Below are positions 25,319-34,921 of a DNA stretch of 64,000 bases, one piece after another (the stretch's first letter is position 1; the number at the start of each line of letters is the position of its first letter). The notes beneath the pieces are model-generated. The model saw only the letters and a program-made list of their open reading frames with translations, ran no database searches and had not been told where the DNA came from. The stretch is from Alkaliflexus imshenetskii DSM 15055 (GTDB lineage Bacteria; Bacteroidota; Bacteroidia; Bacteroidales; Marinilabiliaceae). The stretch lies in the NCBI RefSeq assembly GCF_000517065.1, contig NZ_KI912105.1, forward strand, positions 833,635 through 897,634, written 5' to 3'. The translations under genes were made by a program, and so were the position numbers.

Positions 25319-27244
25319 CTAGTATTCATTAAAATTGTAATATGTGTCTGAAGAATCCCATCCCGGAACCTGTTTTAACAATCCTTCCGATTTTTCAATT
25401 GCATCCAAAGGAATAGCAAAAAATCCATTTGTAGCCTCATACCTGCCGCTAAAACCATTAGGATGTACAGACCTATAAATACGTTCATAACCAAAATTAA
25501 AAACCGGAATTCCTTCCTGCGTCTCTAAAGCTTCCTTAGCGTATTGCATGCCCCAGCGCCTCATGTCATTCCATCTTACCCCTTCAAAAGCAAGCTCATA
25601 CCTGCGTTCTAATTGCAGATTCTCTAGAGAATAATCTACCGGCTCCAAATTAGCACGCGCCCTCACCTGATTCATGTAGGTGGCATCTTCCTTAAGTTCA
25701 GATAGCATTAGAAGAACGTCGGCATAACGAATTAGAACAAGATCAGTCATAGTTGAATTTTGACTATTGTCCATATTACCATACATCAAAACACTGTAGT
25801 TGTTAGCATATCGAATGTGCCCCGCAGGATAATAGCCATTAAGCGCTACAATTCCAATACATTTTTTCTGAGAGTAGATTGTTTCAAAAACTAAGTCCCA
25901 CTGACCTCTTATGTAGTTTGGGATTTCTTTCTGAATATCCAGTACTGATGCCCATAGTCTGGGATCCTCCTGATTGTGCGAAATCCAATCTTCAACCATT
26001 TTTGGGGAGACTGACTGGCCTTGTCCCCATCCCCTGGCAAATGGAAATGTTATTCCTGGACCTTGTTGCCCACGTAATCCAAAAAAGTGAGCAAGCCGGT
26101 TAGAACGCGCCCATCGGTCATCCCAATAAGCGTCTTTATAAAATCTCATGGCGAAAACTGATTCAGGATTTCTGTTATAAAAATCAGAAACATAACTAAG
26201 CTGTTTACCTGTTTCATTCATATAATCCTGAATGTATTGATAATCATTTATGGTAAATGAGTTAGTGTAAGCCCAAAGCTCATGATAATCGGAAGCCAAC
26301 TGATGACCACTATGCGCAACACAATCTTCAAGCCATGCAATAACCTGGCTTTTACTGATGGAACCATCAGAGGCAGATGGTAATTCTGTAGCTTCATATA
26401 AGCCGGTATAAAACAAAAATATCCTTGCCATTAAAGCCTGAGCCGCCCACCTGGTAGCGTGACCATTTTCTACAGCAGCATAATTTTGATGAGGCATTAT
26501 CTCAATTGCATTTTTTAAATCAGATGCAATCCTACCATAAATATCATTAATGGATGCGGCAGGTAATGGCTCAAACCGATCCGTTGTTGGAAGAGGGATT
26601 TCACCGTGAAGTGCTGTTAACTGAGATAAAATGAAAGCACGCATAAATAGAGCTTCTCCTTTTATCTGATTTTTATGTTCTTCGCTCTCAAAATCAGGAA
26701 TTTCATCTATAATAGATAACAATGCATTGGTACGATAAACTCCTTTGTATAAGGCATTCCAATTTGAGATCAACATATTTTCATCAGATCTCATTAATTG
26801 ACCAATTGCAAGAGCTCCTCTATCATTCATTCCCCCACAGCCAATTCTATCATCTGAGGCTAATTCATAAACAAAGAAAAAATTATTGTCTGCTATAAAC
26901 TGAGCTACATTAAGCATCCAATAAATGCCATTCAGCATATTTTTAGCTCGTGCTGCTGTTGGTAATGGTGCATTAAACACAATACTATCAACTTCTGCTT
27001 CGAATAGATATGATGAAAGAAGTTGCCCGTCTTTCATTAAATATAACCCATTATTAAAATTGCTTTCATCGGGATGAATAAAAACCAGACTATCTATATC
27101 AGAAGAAACATTGATTACTTGCTCAACAAAACCAGAATTCATGATGTACATGACGTCATTCTGAGTAAAAGCATTTGATGAATAGAATAGCAAAATTGCT
27201 ACAAATAATGCCTTTGGGGTAGTACTTTTTATTAAGGTTAACAT
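25319..27244 (-). CDS. RagB/SusD-family protein with unusual N-terminal domain, no SusC partner
   Basis: A 641-residue protein. The signal peptide (about 1-27, ending SSNAFTQ) is followed not by a lipobox Cys but by a region of about 75 residues with two D-S-[IL]-V-F motifs (DIDSLVFIHPD, EVDSIVFNAPL). This motif is common in Bacteroidota surface proteins. SusD-like helical repeats follow (NWNALYKGVYRTNALLSIID, KGEALFMRAFILSQL) and the C-terminal block RYELAFEGVRWNDMRRWGMQ. SusD proteins bind glycans at the cell surface beside a SusC porin, but none is near. It is preceded, 11 bases upstream, by a T9SS-sorted protein gene. Confidence 0.85.
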   Translation of the reverse strand: MLTLIKSTTPKALFVAILLFYSSNAFTQNDVMYIMNSGFVEQVINVSSDIDSLVFIHPDESNFNNGLYLMKDGQLLSSYLFEAEVDSIVFNAPLPTAARAKNMLNGIYWMLNVAQFIADNNFFFVYELASDDRIGCGGMNDRGALAIGQLMRSDENMLISNWNALYKGVYRTNALLSIIDEIPDFESEEHKNQIKGEALFMRAFILSQLTALHGEIPLPTTDRFEPLPAASINDIYGRIASDLKNAIEIMPHQNYAAVENGHATRWAAQALMARIFLFYTGLYEATELPSASDGSISKSQVIAWLEDCVAHSGHQLASDYHELWAYTNSFTINDYQYIQDYMNETGKQLSYVSDFYNRNPESVFAMRFYKDAYWDDRWARSNRLAHFFGLRGQQGPGITFPFARGWGQGQSVSPKMVEDWISHNQEDPRLWASVLDIQKEIPNYIRGQWDLVFETIYSQKKCIGIVALNGYYPAGHIRYANNYSVLMYGNMDNSQNSTMTDLVLIRYADVLLMLSELKEDATYMNQVRARANLEPVDYSLENLQLERRYELAFEGVRWNDMRRWGMQYAKEALETQEGIPVFNFGYERIYRSVHPNGFSGRYEATNGFFAIPLDAIEKSEGLLKQVPGWDSSDTYYNFNEY

Positions 27245-27255
27245 ATCAGTCTCTT

Positions 27256-27810
27256 TTATTTTTTATAGAATTTAATGGTTTCAATGGTAGTACCTGCATG
27301 AACTCTTGCAAAATATAGACCTGGAGATAAAGACGAGAGATTAATTTGTAATCTGTCTCCGGTTTTACCATGCACATTCTTGTAGACAACAACACCTGCC
27401 GAAGAGAAAATTTCGACGTGGCTTTCAACCAACGGCCCTTCGGATATGTGAATGTTCAGAAAGTCCACCACCGGGTTAGGATAGAAATTCACTAACCGAT
27501 GATTTACCATATCGTTCTTCGGAATACTTGTTGCACTTGTAAATGTAATGCGCTTAAGATTTTGCGCATGAATAAGTTGTGTAGACTGATTGGTCTGTTT
27601 AATCTCAACATCTAAAGACCTGTGAAATACAATTGCTTCTATTTGGTTAATAGGCACTGTTTTTTCGGACTCGTCGACAATCAAATAGTTCATTGATTGA
27701 CCATTCGCATTTACAGTGCCCAAAAAAGCAATTAGAAGCACTCCTATAAGCCTAACAGATTTTGGTGAAAAATGACGGCTTGACTTAAAAAGAAATAGTC
27801 TAATTCTCAT
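27256..27810 (-). CDS. Small T9SS type A sorting domain protein
   Basis: A 184-residue protein with a signal peptide to about residue 38 (GTVNANGQ). A short region with the pattern INQIEAIVFHRS resembles the DSI-F repeats of the neighbouring SusD-like protein. A T9SS type A sorting domain occupies about 105-184 (FYPNPVVDFLNIHI, LSPGLYFARVHAG, ETIKFYKK). Little is left between signal and sorting domain, so it may be a small surface-anchored binding module. It is probably co-transcribed with the SusD-like gene 11 bases downstream. Confidence 0.8.
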   Translation of the reverse strand: MRIRLFLFKSSRHFSPKSVRLIGVLLIAFLGTVNANGQSMNYLIVDESEKTVPINQIEAIVFHRSLDVEIKQTNQSTQLIHAQNLKRITFTSATSIPKNDMVNHRLVNFYPNPVVDFLNIHISEGPLVESHVEIFSSAGVVVYKNVHGKTGDRLQINLSSLSPGLYFARVHAGTTIETIKFYKK

Positions 27811-28140
27811 AATTCTAGGGTTAAAATAAAATGATTGATAGTAATAATAATATTAAATAAATCTCTATTAGTATGTAAAATATTAACAAAAAACATTTTC
27901 AAATATAATCGTTTAGCAGATAACTATATCGGATCAAACAAAATAAAATGTGTACTAGTTTTGCAGAGGCTATCTGACATAAGATACTGCCATTAATTAT
28001 CCATAAACCAATTTGATGTAAGCTGTCTGAACAAATAAGATTTATATGGCACCTTCTATAAAAATCACAAACCCGAGATAAGTTAACACTATATCTTTGA
28101 CCAACCATAACAACAAAACATTGAACTTTCACATCTTTGA
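27811..28140. other. 330-base divergent spacer
   Basis: This AT-rich region separates the divergent T9SS-protein and copper-ATPase genes. TATCTTTG at 28092-28099 fits the -7 consensus for the plus-strand gene, and TATATTTG on the minus strand (27900-27907) fits it for the other gene. No well-spaced -33 box was found for either. No gene is seen. Confidence 0.4.
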
Positions 28141-30399
28141 ATGGTTGATATTACGAGAAAGTATGTGATTATGGAGACAGATAAAAACAGAAACATCATA
28201 GTGCGCAAACTACCTGTAACGGGCTTGTCGTGCGCCTCGTGTGCCATCAGTGCTGAGACCACGCTGAAAAATCACGCGGGTGTGGTTAACGCTTCGGTGA
28301 GCTTTGCCGATTCCTCGGCTGTGGTTGAATACAACCCGGAGACTACTTCACCCGAAGCATTGCAAGAAGCCATTCGCGCAGCAGGATATGATCTCATTAT
28401 TGAGCAAAAGGCCATGAGTGCCGATGCGCAGGATGAGCGGCGTGCCAGCCATCTGAAACAGTTGAAACGCAACCTCGCCCTGGCCTTCGTGTTTTCTGCT
28501 CCGGTGATGCTCATTGGCATGTTCTTTATGGATATGCCTTATGGCAACTTCATTATGTGGGCTCTTACCACACCGGTTTTGCTCGTGTTTGGGCGGCAGT
28601 TTTTTGTAAACGCCTGGAAACAGGCCCGGCACCTTAAAGCCAACATGGATACGTTAGTTGCCCTGAGCACAGGCGTGGCCTATCTATTCAGCATTTTCAA
28701 CACGCTGAATCCGGAGTTTTGGCACGCTCGTGGACTGCACGCCCACGTCTATTTTGAAGCGGCGGCCGTCATCATAGCCTTCATCCTTACCGGAAAATAT
28801 ATGGAAGAGCGAGCCAAATCAGGCACCTCAGCTGCCATACGCAAACTGATGGGACTCCAACCCAAAATGGTCACACGCATTGGTGCCGACGGCTCATCAC
28901 AATCCATTGCCATTGAAATGGTACAAACAGGCGATTTGCTTCTGATAAAACCGGGCGATAAAATCCCGGTAGATGCAGAGGTGACAGATGGACAGTCGTT
29001 TGTAGACGAAAGCATGATAACCGGTGAGCCGCTGCCTGTAGAGAAAACCGTCGGCCACAAAGTGGTGGCCGGCACCGTGAACCAAAAGGGGAGCCTGCGC
29101 ATCCGTGCCGAGAAGGTAGGTAAAGAGACCCTGCTGGCACAAATCATCGAAATGGTGCAAAAGGCACAGGCCAGCAAAGCCCCGGTGCAAAAACTGGTGG
29201 ATCGTATCTCAGCCATCTTTGTGCCATCGGTGATGGGCGTGGCTTTATTGAGTTTCGTCGCCTGGCAATTTTCAGGCGTAGAAAATGCCTTCACATTTGG
29301 ATTGTTGTCGATGATTACCGTGCTGGTAATAGCTTGTCCCTGTGCGCTGGGACTGGCCACACCAACAGCCATTTCTGTTGGCATGGGAAGGGGCGCTTCC
29401 GAAGGCATCCTCATTAAAGATGCCGAAAGTCTTGAACTGGCTCACAAAATTGATGTGGTGGTACTCGACAAAACAGGCACCCTCACCCATGGTAAGCCAG
29501 TGGTGACAGACCAGCTTTGGGCAGACGCCGGAACAATGCCCCTAAAATCCATTCTCTATGCCATTGAATCCCACTCGGAACATCCATTGGGCGATGCAAT
29601 CTGCCAGGCACTCGCTGCTGATTTCTCAGAAACAGTAACCATTAGTCAATTCAACAGCATCACCGGGCGCGGCGCCACGGCTCAGTCCGAAGGCGAAACA
29701 TGGTTTGTGGGCAACCGGCAACTGATGGACGAGAACCAAATCGAGATTCCAGCGAACTGGCAACCGGCCATCGAAAAAATGTATCAAGAAGCCAAAACGG
29801 TCATCTATTTTGCCAACAGCACGGATATGATGGGTGTAATGGCAGTGTCAGATGAGATAAAACCAGGCTCAGCCAAAGCAGTGAAACAGTTGCACGATGC
29901 GGGCATTGAAGTGTTTATGCTCACGGGCGACAACGAGCGCACCGCGTCTATAGTAGCCCAACAGGCAGGAATCAAACAATTCCGCGCCAACCTGCTCCCG
30001 GCCGATAAGGCTGCATTTATTCAATCTCTTCAAGCTCAGGGTAAAACAGTAGCTATGGCCGGCGACGGCATCAACGACAGCCATGCACTGGCACAGGCCG
30101 ATGTGAGCATTGCCATGGGTAAAGGCACCGACATCGCCATGGATGTAGCCAAAATAACCCTCATCTCGTCCGACCTCACGCACATCCCCAAAGCCATCCG
30201 ATTATCGCGAAAAACAACGATCACCATCCGTCAGAACCTCTTTTGGGCTTTTGTGTACAATGTAATTGCCATCCCCATTGCCGCCGGCGCCCTCTACCCC
30301 ATCTGGGGCTTCCTTCTAGACCCAATGATAGCCGGTGCAGCCATGGCACTTAGCTCGGTATCGGTGGTCAGCAACAGCCTTCGGTTGAGAAAGGGATAG
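28141..30399 (+). CDS. copA: Copper-translocating P-type ATPase
   Basis: A 752-residue P1B-type ATPase that exports Cu(I). One N-terminal heavy-metal domain carries GLSCASC (Cys31 and Cys34). The actuator motif is TGEPLP, the membrane metal site is C399-P400-C401 in [11 protein letters not shown], the phosphorylated Asp is D443 in DKTGTLTHG, and SEHPLG and [20 protein letters not shown] are the HP and hinge motifs. About eight helices are predicted. Another in-frame ATG at 28171 (METDKNRN) is a possible start. A copper chaperone gene follows, giving a copper-tolerance unit. Confidence 0.95.
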   Translation: MVDITRKYVIMETDKNRNIIVRKLPVTGLSCASCAISAETTLKNHAGVVNASVSFADSSAVVEYNPETTSPEALQEAIRAAGYDLIIEQKAMSADAQDERRASHLKQLKRNLALAFVFSAPVMLIGMFFMDMPYGNFIMWALTTPVLLVFGRQFFVNAWKQARHLKANMDTLVALSTGVAYLFSIFNTLNPEFWHARGLHAHVYFEAAAVIIAFILTGKYMEERAKSGTSAAIRKLMGLQPKMVTRIGADGSSQSIAIEMVQTGDLLLIKPGDKIPVDAEVTDGQSFVDESMITGEPLPVEKTVGHKVVAGTVNQKGSLRIRAEKVGKETLLAQIIEMVQKAQASKAPVQKLVDRISAIFVPSVMGVALLSFVAWQFSGVENAFTFGLLSMITVLVIACPCALGLATPTAISVGMGRGASEGILIKDAESLELAHKIDVVVLDKTGTLTHGKPVVTDQLWADAGTMPLKSILYAIESHSEHPLGDAICQALAADFSETVTISQFNSITGRGATAQSEGETWFVGNRQLMDENQIEIPANWQPAIEKMYQEAKTVIYFANSTDMMGVMAVSDEIKPGSAKAVKQLHDAGIEVFMLTGDNERTASIVAQQAGIKQFRANLLPADKAAFIQSLQAQGKTVAMAGDGINDSHALAQADVSIAMGKGTDIAMDVAKITLISSDLTHIPKAIRLSRKTTITIRQNLFWAFVYNVIAIPIAAGALYPIWGFLLDPMIAGAAMALSSVSVVSNSLRLRKG

Positions 30400-30410
30400 G
30401 GGTTTAAATG

Positions 30411-30501
30411 AGATGATGAGATTGGAAGATCGGGAGATTTTAGAGGATGAGATGCTAGATGAGTAGATGGAAGTTGATGAGATTTGGGATGGACAGATAA
30501 G
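30411..30501 (+). repeat. Degenerate 30-bp tandem repeat between copA and the chaperone gene
   Basis: Three units, each with a GATGAGAT core at 30415, 30446 and 30476, repeat at 30-31 bp. The strand is purine-rich and the remainder of each unit (AGAT-rich) is poorly conserved. The stretch lies inside the presumed copA-chaperone transcript and does not encode a convincing peptide. Confidence 0.5.
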
Positions 30502-30549
30502 AATCTCATAGAATGCCTAAAAACAATTAAGATAATTAACACAAACATC

Positions 30550-30759
30550 ATGAAATACCAATTCAAAACCAACATCAATTGCGGCGGCTGCATCAATGCT
30601 GTGACGCCGCATTTAAATGGAGCCGATGGCATCCAAAAATGGCAAGTGAACACCACAAGCCCGGACAAAATCCTATCCGTTGAAACCAACAGCCTCACAG
30701 CCGAAGAGGTGGCTGCAATTGTAAAAAAAGCCGGGTTCGATGCAGAAGCTATAAATTAA
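30550..30759 (+). CDS. copZ: Heavy-metal-associated domain protein, CopZ-like copper chaperone
   Basis: A 69-residue single HMA domain starting MKYQFKTNINCGGC with the metal-binding C-x2-C. It follows copA by 150 bases and precedes a strong terminator. It probably hands Cu(I) to CopA or buffers it in the cytoplasm. The ATG at 30550 gives normal HMA length; the longer upstream frame is non-coding. Confidence 0.85.
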   Translation: MKYQFKTNINCGGCINAVTPHLNGADGIQKWQVNTTSPDKILSVETNSLTAEEVAAIVKKAGFDAEAIN

Positions 30760-30815
30760 TCAACACTAATAGATTAACCTATTGTTTTATTGATACCAAA
30801 CATATAATTTTACCC

Positions 30816-30844
30816 AAAGACTGATTTATGTCAGTCTTTTTTTT
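30816..30844 (+). terminator. Rho-independent terminator of the copper unit
   Basis: AAAGACTGA (30816-30824) pairs with TCAGTCTTT (30831-30839) around a 6-base loop and is followed by a run of T. It lies 57 bases after the chaperone stop. Confidence 0.9.
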
Positions 30845-30872
30845 GTGTTCAACCTTAATTCTAACTCAACCA

Positions 30873-32939
30873 ATGAAAAACCTTTTACTACGGATGGTTA
30901 TGCCTTTGTGCGTAATATCTATCTTCAACGTCCTCCTTTCTCCGGCTCATGGCCAAACCACAGTAAACTTCGATGACGCCTCCAAATGGAAACCTGGCTC
31001 AGCCGCCATCAATAGCTATGCTGTGGATCATGTATATGAAGATGGTGACTTTATCGCCACGGGCGGTGCGGCCATGCGCAATACGGCAACTACACAGGAT
31101 GGTTTCCCGGGAGCTTTGGGAACCTACTCGTGGCGCTTGCGCGATGATAAAAATGTGGAGTGGATTGCCACCATAAAAGCTGGCGGCGTAAAAGATTTTT
31201 CAGTAGATATCCGCAGATGGGATGGCTCACCATCTCCGGCATTTAACCTGGAATGCTCGGTGAACAATGGCGATGACTGGCATCTTGTGTCGGCAATTAA
31301 TAACGAAACGCTGGAAAGCAACAGCGGCTGGAAAACCTTCAGTGGTTCGGTGCGCCATCCCGGCAACAACATCCTTATCAGATTAAAGGCGACTGGCACA
31401 ACCGAAAGAATCATGGTTGACAACTTTGTCTGGCAGTCCTACGCACCATCTATTTCTGATTTTGAGCCATCCATATTGCAGTGGCATCCTGGTGACGCTG
31501 TCACATTTACCTGGAACTGCTCAGATGTGGATAAAATCAATATTCAATTCATGAGTGAGGATGGATGGATGAATTTCGATGGTCTGGCAGATGTGGATGC
31601 CGCTGATGGGAGCGTAGATTTTATAGTTCCATACCACTTAACCGAAAATCCGGTTTTTAAAGTACGAATCGTTGATGCGGAAAACCCAAATATATTCGCT
31701 GAATGCGATGCCATCACGTTTACCGATAACCATTTTGCCGGCATCCATGCAAACCTGCCACACTACCCTGCTCAAGAGGCCACCGATGTAGCCACCGACC
31801 TGCTAAGCAGCTACGTTGTTGGCGGACAAGCCCATCATACGCTTCGTACCATAAGAATTTGGTTTAACGAGGCGATTATTAAAGGAACCGGCACAATAGA
31901 AATCTACCGCATAACCGGCGAAACGCATGAGTTGTTCTGGTCGGCAGTTATCCACGATGAATCCGTTCAGATACAAAATAACCTGCTATCGATAAATGTG
32001 GGTTCGGAATTGATGCCGATGACAGAATACCGGCTGGTGATGCTTCCCGGTACATTTTTTGACACAGCCGAAAATCCCAACACATTCTCAGAAAACATCA
32101 CCTGGGTTTTCGCAACAAGAAATGGCGATTCCACAATTGCCATTGCAGATGTTTTTGAAGCATCTGAAATACCTGCCAAACTCAATCAGGTTGTTAAGTT
32201 ATCGGGTGTAGTGACCCACATCAACGGAGAAAATGGTGTATATATTCAGGACGACACGGAGGCATGGAGCGCCATCTATGTGCAGAATTCAGACATCGCG
32301 TTAAGCAGTGCAACAGGAGATTTAATCCGCGTGACAGGGGAAGTAAAACAAACTGGTCACGCCGTATATCTCAACCCAATAATGGAATTTTCAGTTGTAT
32401 CGGGAAACAACCCGGTAGTCCCAATCGACATAACACTTCCCTTCGAATCAAAATGGCAAAACATGCTTGTAACCATTGAAAATGTGCGCAGTACGGGTGA
32501 AACCAATATGATGCAGCGATTTAAAATTTCAGATGGAAGCCACGAAGCGTGGGTTTGTAACGCCCATCTGGTAAATGACCCAACAACGGAGATTGAATTT
32601 GTCTCCATCACAGGCATTTTGGTAAGTGAGGAGGATGTGCTTATGCTTCTCCCCCGTTCGATGCACGACTTTGTATCCAAAACCAGTTTAACCGGAAACA
32701 TAAACCATGTTGAGTTTAAAGCTTATCTGAACCCATCACACAACCAGTTGCACATTAAATTCACTGAACTTATTGATTGGATAGCGATATACGACATCAC
32801 TGGAAAGAGAGTCTACCACCAGAAACACCCTGAAAATGAAGTATTGGTTTCGCTTGACAGATGGCCGGGTGGTACATACCTGATAAAGATAACCACCAGA
32901 GCCGGTCAAACAGCGATACAAAAGGTGGTGAAAAGATAA
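30873..32939 (+). CDS. Secreted multidomain protein with T9SS sorting domain
   Basis: About 688 residues from the ATG at 30873, which gives a signal peptide ending SPAHGQ. The order is: an N-terminal beta-sandwich with choice-of-anchor features (CSVNNGDDWHLVSAINN); an Ig-like segment (ILQWHPGDAVTFTWNCSDVD); a SbsA/Big_5-like Ig domain (IRIWFNEAIIKGTGTIEIYR, MTEYRLVMLPGTFFD); two OB-fold-like repeats (GVVTHINGENGVYIQDD, ITGILVSEEDVLML); and a T9SS type A sorting domain (FKAYLNPSHNQLHIKF, GGTYLIKITTRAGQ). No catalytic domain is recognised, so adhesion or nucleic acid or glycan binding is possible. Confidence 0.8.
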   Translation: MKNLLLRMVMPLCVISIFNVLLSPAHGQTTVNFDDASKWKPGSAAINSYAVDHVYEDGDFIATGGAAMRNTATTQDGFPGALGTYSWRLRDDKNVEWIATIKAGGVKDFSVDIRRWDGSPSPAFNLECSVNNGDDWHLVSAINNETLESNSGWKTFSGSVRHPGNNILIRLKATGTTERIMVDNFVWQSYAPSISDFEPSILQWHPGDAVTFTWNCSDVDKINIQFMSEDGWMNFDGLADVDAADGSVDFIVPYHLTENPVFKVRIVDAENPNIFAECDAITFTDNHFAGIHANLPHYPAQEATDVATDLLSSYVVGGQAHHTLRTIRIWFNEAIIKGTGTIEIYRITGETHELFWSAVIHDESVQIQNNLLSINVGSELMPMTEYRLVMLPGTFFDTAENPNTFSENITWVFATRNGDSTIAIADVFEASEIPAKLNQVVKLSGVVTHINGENGVYIQDDTEAWSAIYVQNSDIALSSATGDLIRVTGEVKQTGHAVYLNPIMEFSVVSGNNPVVPIDITLPFESKWQNMLVTIENVRSTGETNMMQRFKISDGSHEAWVCNAHLVNDPTTEIEFVSITGILVSEEDVLMLLPRSMHDFVSKTSLTGNINHVEFKAYLNPSHNQLHIKFTELIDWIAIYDITGKRVYHQKHPENEVLVSLDRWPGGTYLIKITTRAGQTAIQKVVKR

Positions 32940-32966
32940 AATCTACAGATAAAAACGCCAAAATTG

Positions 32967-32996
32967 AGGCAGAGCTACATGGCTCTGCCTTTTTTT
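32967..32996 (+). terminator. Rho-independent terminator after the T9SS protein gene
   Basis: AGGCAGAGC (32967-32975) pairs with GCTCTGCCT (32982-32990) around a 6-base loop, followed by T6. It overlaps the last codons and the stop of the convergent small membrane protein gene, so it may end both transcripts. Confidence 0.9.
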
Positions 32997-33172
32997 CGCG
33001 CTTCTCTGTCTTGTGATGTGGCGCAACTAATGCCACGCTTGGCCATCTCTTTGTTGCCACCTATGTGGCCACTCGGAAACTTGCCATTTTTCTTCAATAG
33101 TATACCCACCGACATCAGAATGGCCACCAGAGCCACCAAAACCAGTGAGAGCAACAATACTTTCCAAATCAT
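32975..33172 (-). CDS. Small conserved membrane protein (65 residues)
   Basis: Starting at the ATG at 33172 (MIWKVLLLSLVLVALVAILM), the peptide has one N-terminal membrane helix. A conserved tail follows, KNGKFPSGHIGGNKEM and KRGISCATSQDREA. I recall this pattern (GKFP.THIG.NKEM...GI.CA) in short proteins of unknown function throughout Bacteroidota. The frame is open further upstream to 33304, but the extra residues do not fit the family. The stop codon lies in the loop of the convergent terminator. Confidence 0.7.
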   Translation of the reverse strand: MIWKVLLLSLVLVALVAILMSVGILLKKNGKFPSGHIGGNKEMAKRGISCATSQDREARKKGRAM

Positions 33173-33343
33173 TCTGCCTGTTGTTAATGTTATCCGAAAG
33201 GCAATGCAAATGAAATCTATCAAGACCAACAAAAGGCTTCGTAAAAATGCATTGCGTTTTCGACTTACAAAAATATAAAAAACAATCCGAAGTGTGGCTC
33301 TCATTCAATTTTAAAGCCATCATACAAAAAGATTAAAACTTAT

Positions 33344-33374
33344 TTGTATAAAATATTAAGCTTACTTAATTTTG
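33344..33374 (+). promoter_or_regulatory. Promoter with overlapping palindromic operator for the DtxR-type regulator
   Basis: TTG at 33344-33346, a 20-base spacer and TAATTTTG at 33367-33374 fit the Bacteroidota promoter consensus exactly. A perfect inverted repeat ATTAAG-CTTA-CTTAAT (33355-33370) overlaps the -7 box and the spacer. This position suits repression by the product of the first gene, a metal-dependent regulator. Confidence 0.55.
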
Positions 33375-33394
33375 TATTGAAACAAAGTTAATCC

Positions 33395-34051
33395 ATGTCA
33401 GCATCAGTCGATAACTTCCTAAAAACCATATACCTCATCAGCAATGAGGTGCAAGGCGTAGTAACCGGAACGCTGATAGCTTCACGGTTAAACATATCAG
33501 CAGCCGCTGTCACCGACATGACGCGGAAGTTGGCAACACGCGGATTGGTAAACTATACCCCCTATCGCGAGATAGGCTTAACCACCACTGGTGAACAGCA
33601 GGCGCTTAAAATTGTGAGACGACACAGGTTGTGGGAGCTTTTCCTGCATGAAACCCTTGGGATGGACTTAAAAGAAGTTCACGATGAAGCCGAACGTCTG
33701 GAACACCATGCATCGGATCGGCTAATAGATTGCATTGAACAGTTTTTGGCGCACCCGCGTTTTGATCCGCATGGTGAACCCATTCCCGATAAAAACGGCA
33801 TGCTCACACAGATTAAAGATGCCATCGAACTTATAGATGCCACACCTGATGAAGATTACATCATTTGCAGCATCAGAATACAAAAAAGTGAAGTATTCGA
33901 CATATTTACCCATTACGACATACGGCCCGGGAAACATATCAAAGTAGTGCGGCGATTTGACTTCGACAACAGTCTGGAGGTACAAATCAACAATCAAAAC
34001 ATACTGCTATCGAACACTCTGGCCTGCAAAATATTATGTACAAAAAACTAA
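33395..34051 (+). CDS. DtxR/MntR-family metal-dependent regulator
   Basis: A 218-residue regulator. The N-terminal winged helix ([29 protein letters not shown]) is followed by the metal-binding and dimerisation domain ([52 protein letters not shown] in family order). A C-terminal FeoA/SH3-like region lies from about 145. Such proteins repress manganese, iron or zinc uptake when metal is bound. It stands 10 bases before a ZIP transporter gene in what is clearly one operon, so self-regulated metal uptake is likely. The metal is not certain. Confidence 0.9.
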   Translation: MSASVDNFLKTIYLISNEVQGVVTGTLIASRLNISAAAVTDMTRKLATRGLVNYTPYREIGLTTTGEQQALKIVRRHRLWELFLHETLGMDLKEVHDEAERLEHHASDRLIDCIEQFLAHPRFDPHGEPIPDKNGMLTQIKDAIELIDATPDEDYIICSIRIQKSEVFDIFTHYDIRPGKHIKVVRRFDFDNSLEVQINNQNILLSNTLACKILCTKN

Positions 34052-34061
34052 CAAAATAAAA

Positions 34062-34880
34062 ATGGAGAACTACCCCATTCTATTTGCATTTGGCTTAACC
34101 CTTTTTGCCGGACTGGCAACCGGTATAGGAAGTGCCATGGCATTTTTTACGAAACACACCAACACCAAATTTCTTTCGCTGGCTTTGGGATTCTCGGCAG
34201 GCGTAATGATTTACGTCTCCTTTGTGGAGATTTTTGTGAAAGCCAACGAGGTTCTGACTGAATATTTGGGAGAGAAACCAGGTACATGGGTGACAGTAGC
34301 ATCTTTTTTTGGTGGGATGTTGCTCATAGCCATCATTGATAAACTCATTCCCAAAGGCGAAAACCCGCACGAAGTAAATCTCATCGAAAACATGACCGAA
34401 GCCGAGCGTGAGCGACGAAAAAAGGAGAAGAAACTGATGCGCATGGGCATGATGACCGGACTGGCCATCGCTATTCACAACTTTCCCGAAGGGCTGGCCA
34501 CCTTTGCTGCCGCCATGGCCGACCCCAATCTGGGTATTGCCATCGCCGTGGCCATCGCCATTCACAACATTCCCGAAGGCATCGCCATTTCAGTACCCAT
34601 CTACCATGCCACAGGCAGCCGGCGCAAAGCATTTAAATACAGCTTCCTATCCGGTCTGGCCGAACCTGTTGGCGCGCTGGTAGGTTATATGGTGTTGATG
34701 CCGTTTATGGGGCCACTGCTGTTCGGGATAATTTTTGCTTCCGTGGCCGGCATTATGGTTTTTATCAGTCTGGATGAACTCTTACCCGCTGCCCGCGAAT
34801 ACGGTGAGCACCACTTGCCGGTTTACGGACTCTTTGCCGGAATGGTGGTGATGGCGATTAGTTTGTTATTGTTTATTTAA
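34062..34880 (+). CDS. zupT: ZIP-family divalent metal transporter (ZupT type)
   Basis: About 272 residues from the ATG at 34062, 10 bases after the regulator stop. Eight helices are predicted, with the two metal-site motifs HNFPEG and HNIPEG in helices IV and V, and a charged loop ([16 protein letters not shown]) before them. ZupT-type carriers import zinc and also manganese or iron. Being in an operon with a DtxR/MntR-type regulator points to control by metal supply. The longer in-frame start at 33957 lies inside the previous gene and is rejected. Confidence 0.92.
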   Translation: MENYPILFAFGLTLFAGLATGIGSAMAFFTKHTNTKFLSLALGFSAGVMIYVSFVEIFVKANEVLTEYLGEKPGTWVTVASFFGGMLLIAIIDKLIPKGENPHEVNLIENMTEAERERRKKEKKLMRMGMMTGLAIAIHNFPEGLATFAAAMADPNLGIAIAVAIAIHNIPEGIAISVPIYHATGSRRKAFKYSFLSGLAEPVGALVGYMVLMPFMGPLLFGIIFASVAGIMVFISLDELLPAAREYGEHHLPVYGLFAGMVVMAISLLLFI

Positions 34881-34921
34881 GGGTTGAGAGTTGAGGGTAA
34901 TGTTGTAAAATCGAATGAGAG

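Noticed and set aside
28749-29414. 221-codon open frame on the minus strand inside copA
   Set aside because: It is antisense to strongly conserved P-type ATPase motifs, has no recognisable domain and reflects codon bias of the sense gene.
34095-34565. 156-codon minus-strand frame inside zupT
   Set aside because: His/Gly-rich antisense reading of the metal-site helices; not a gene.
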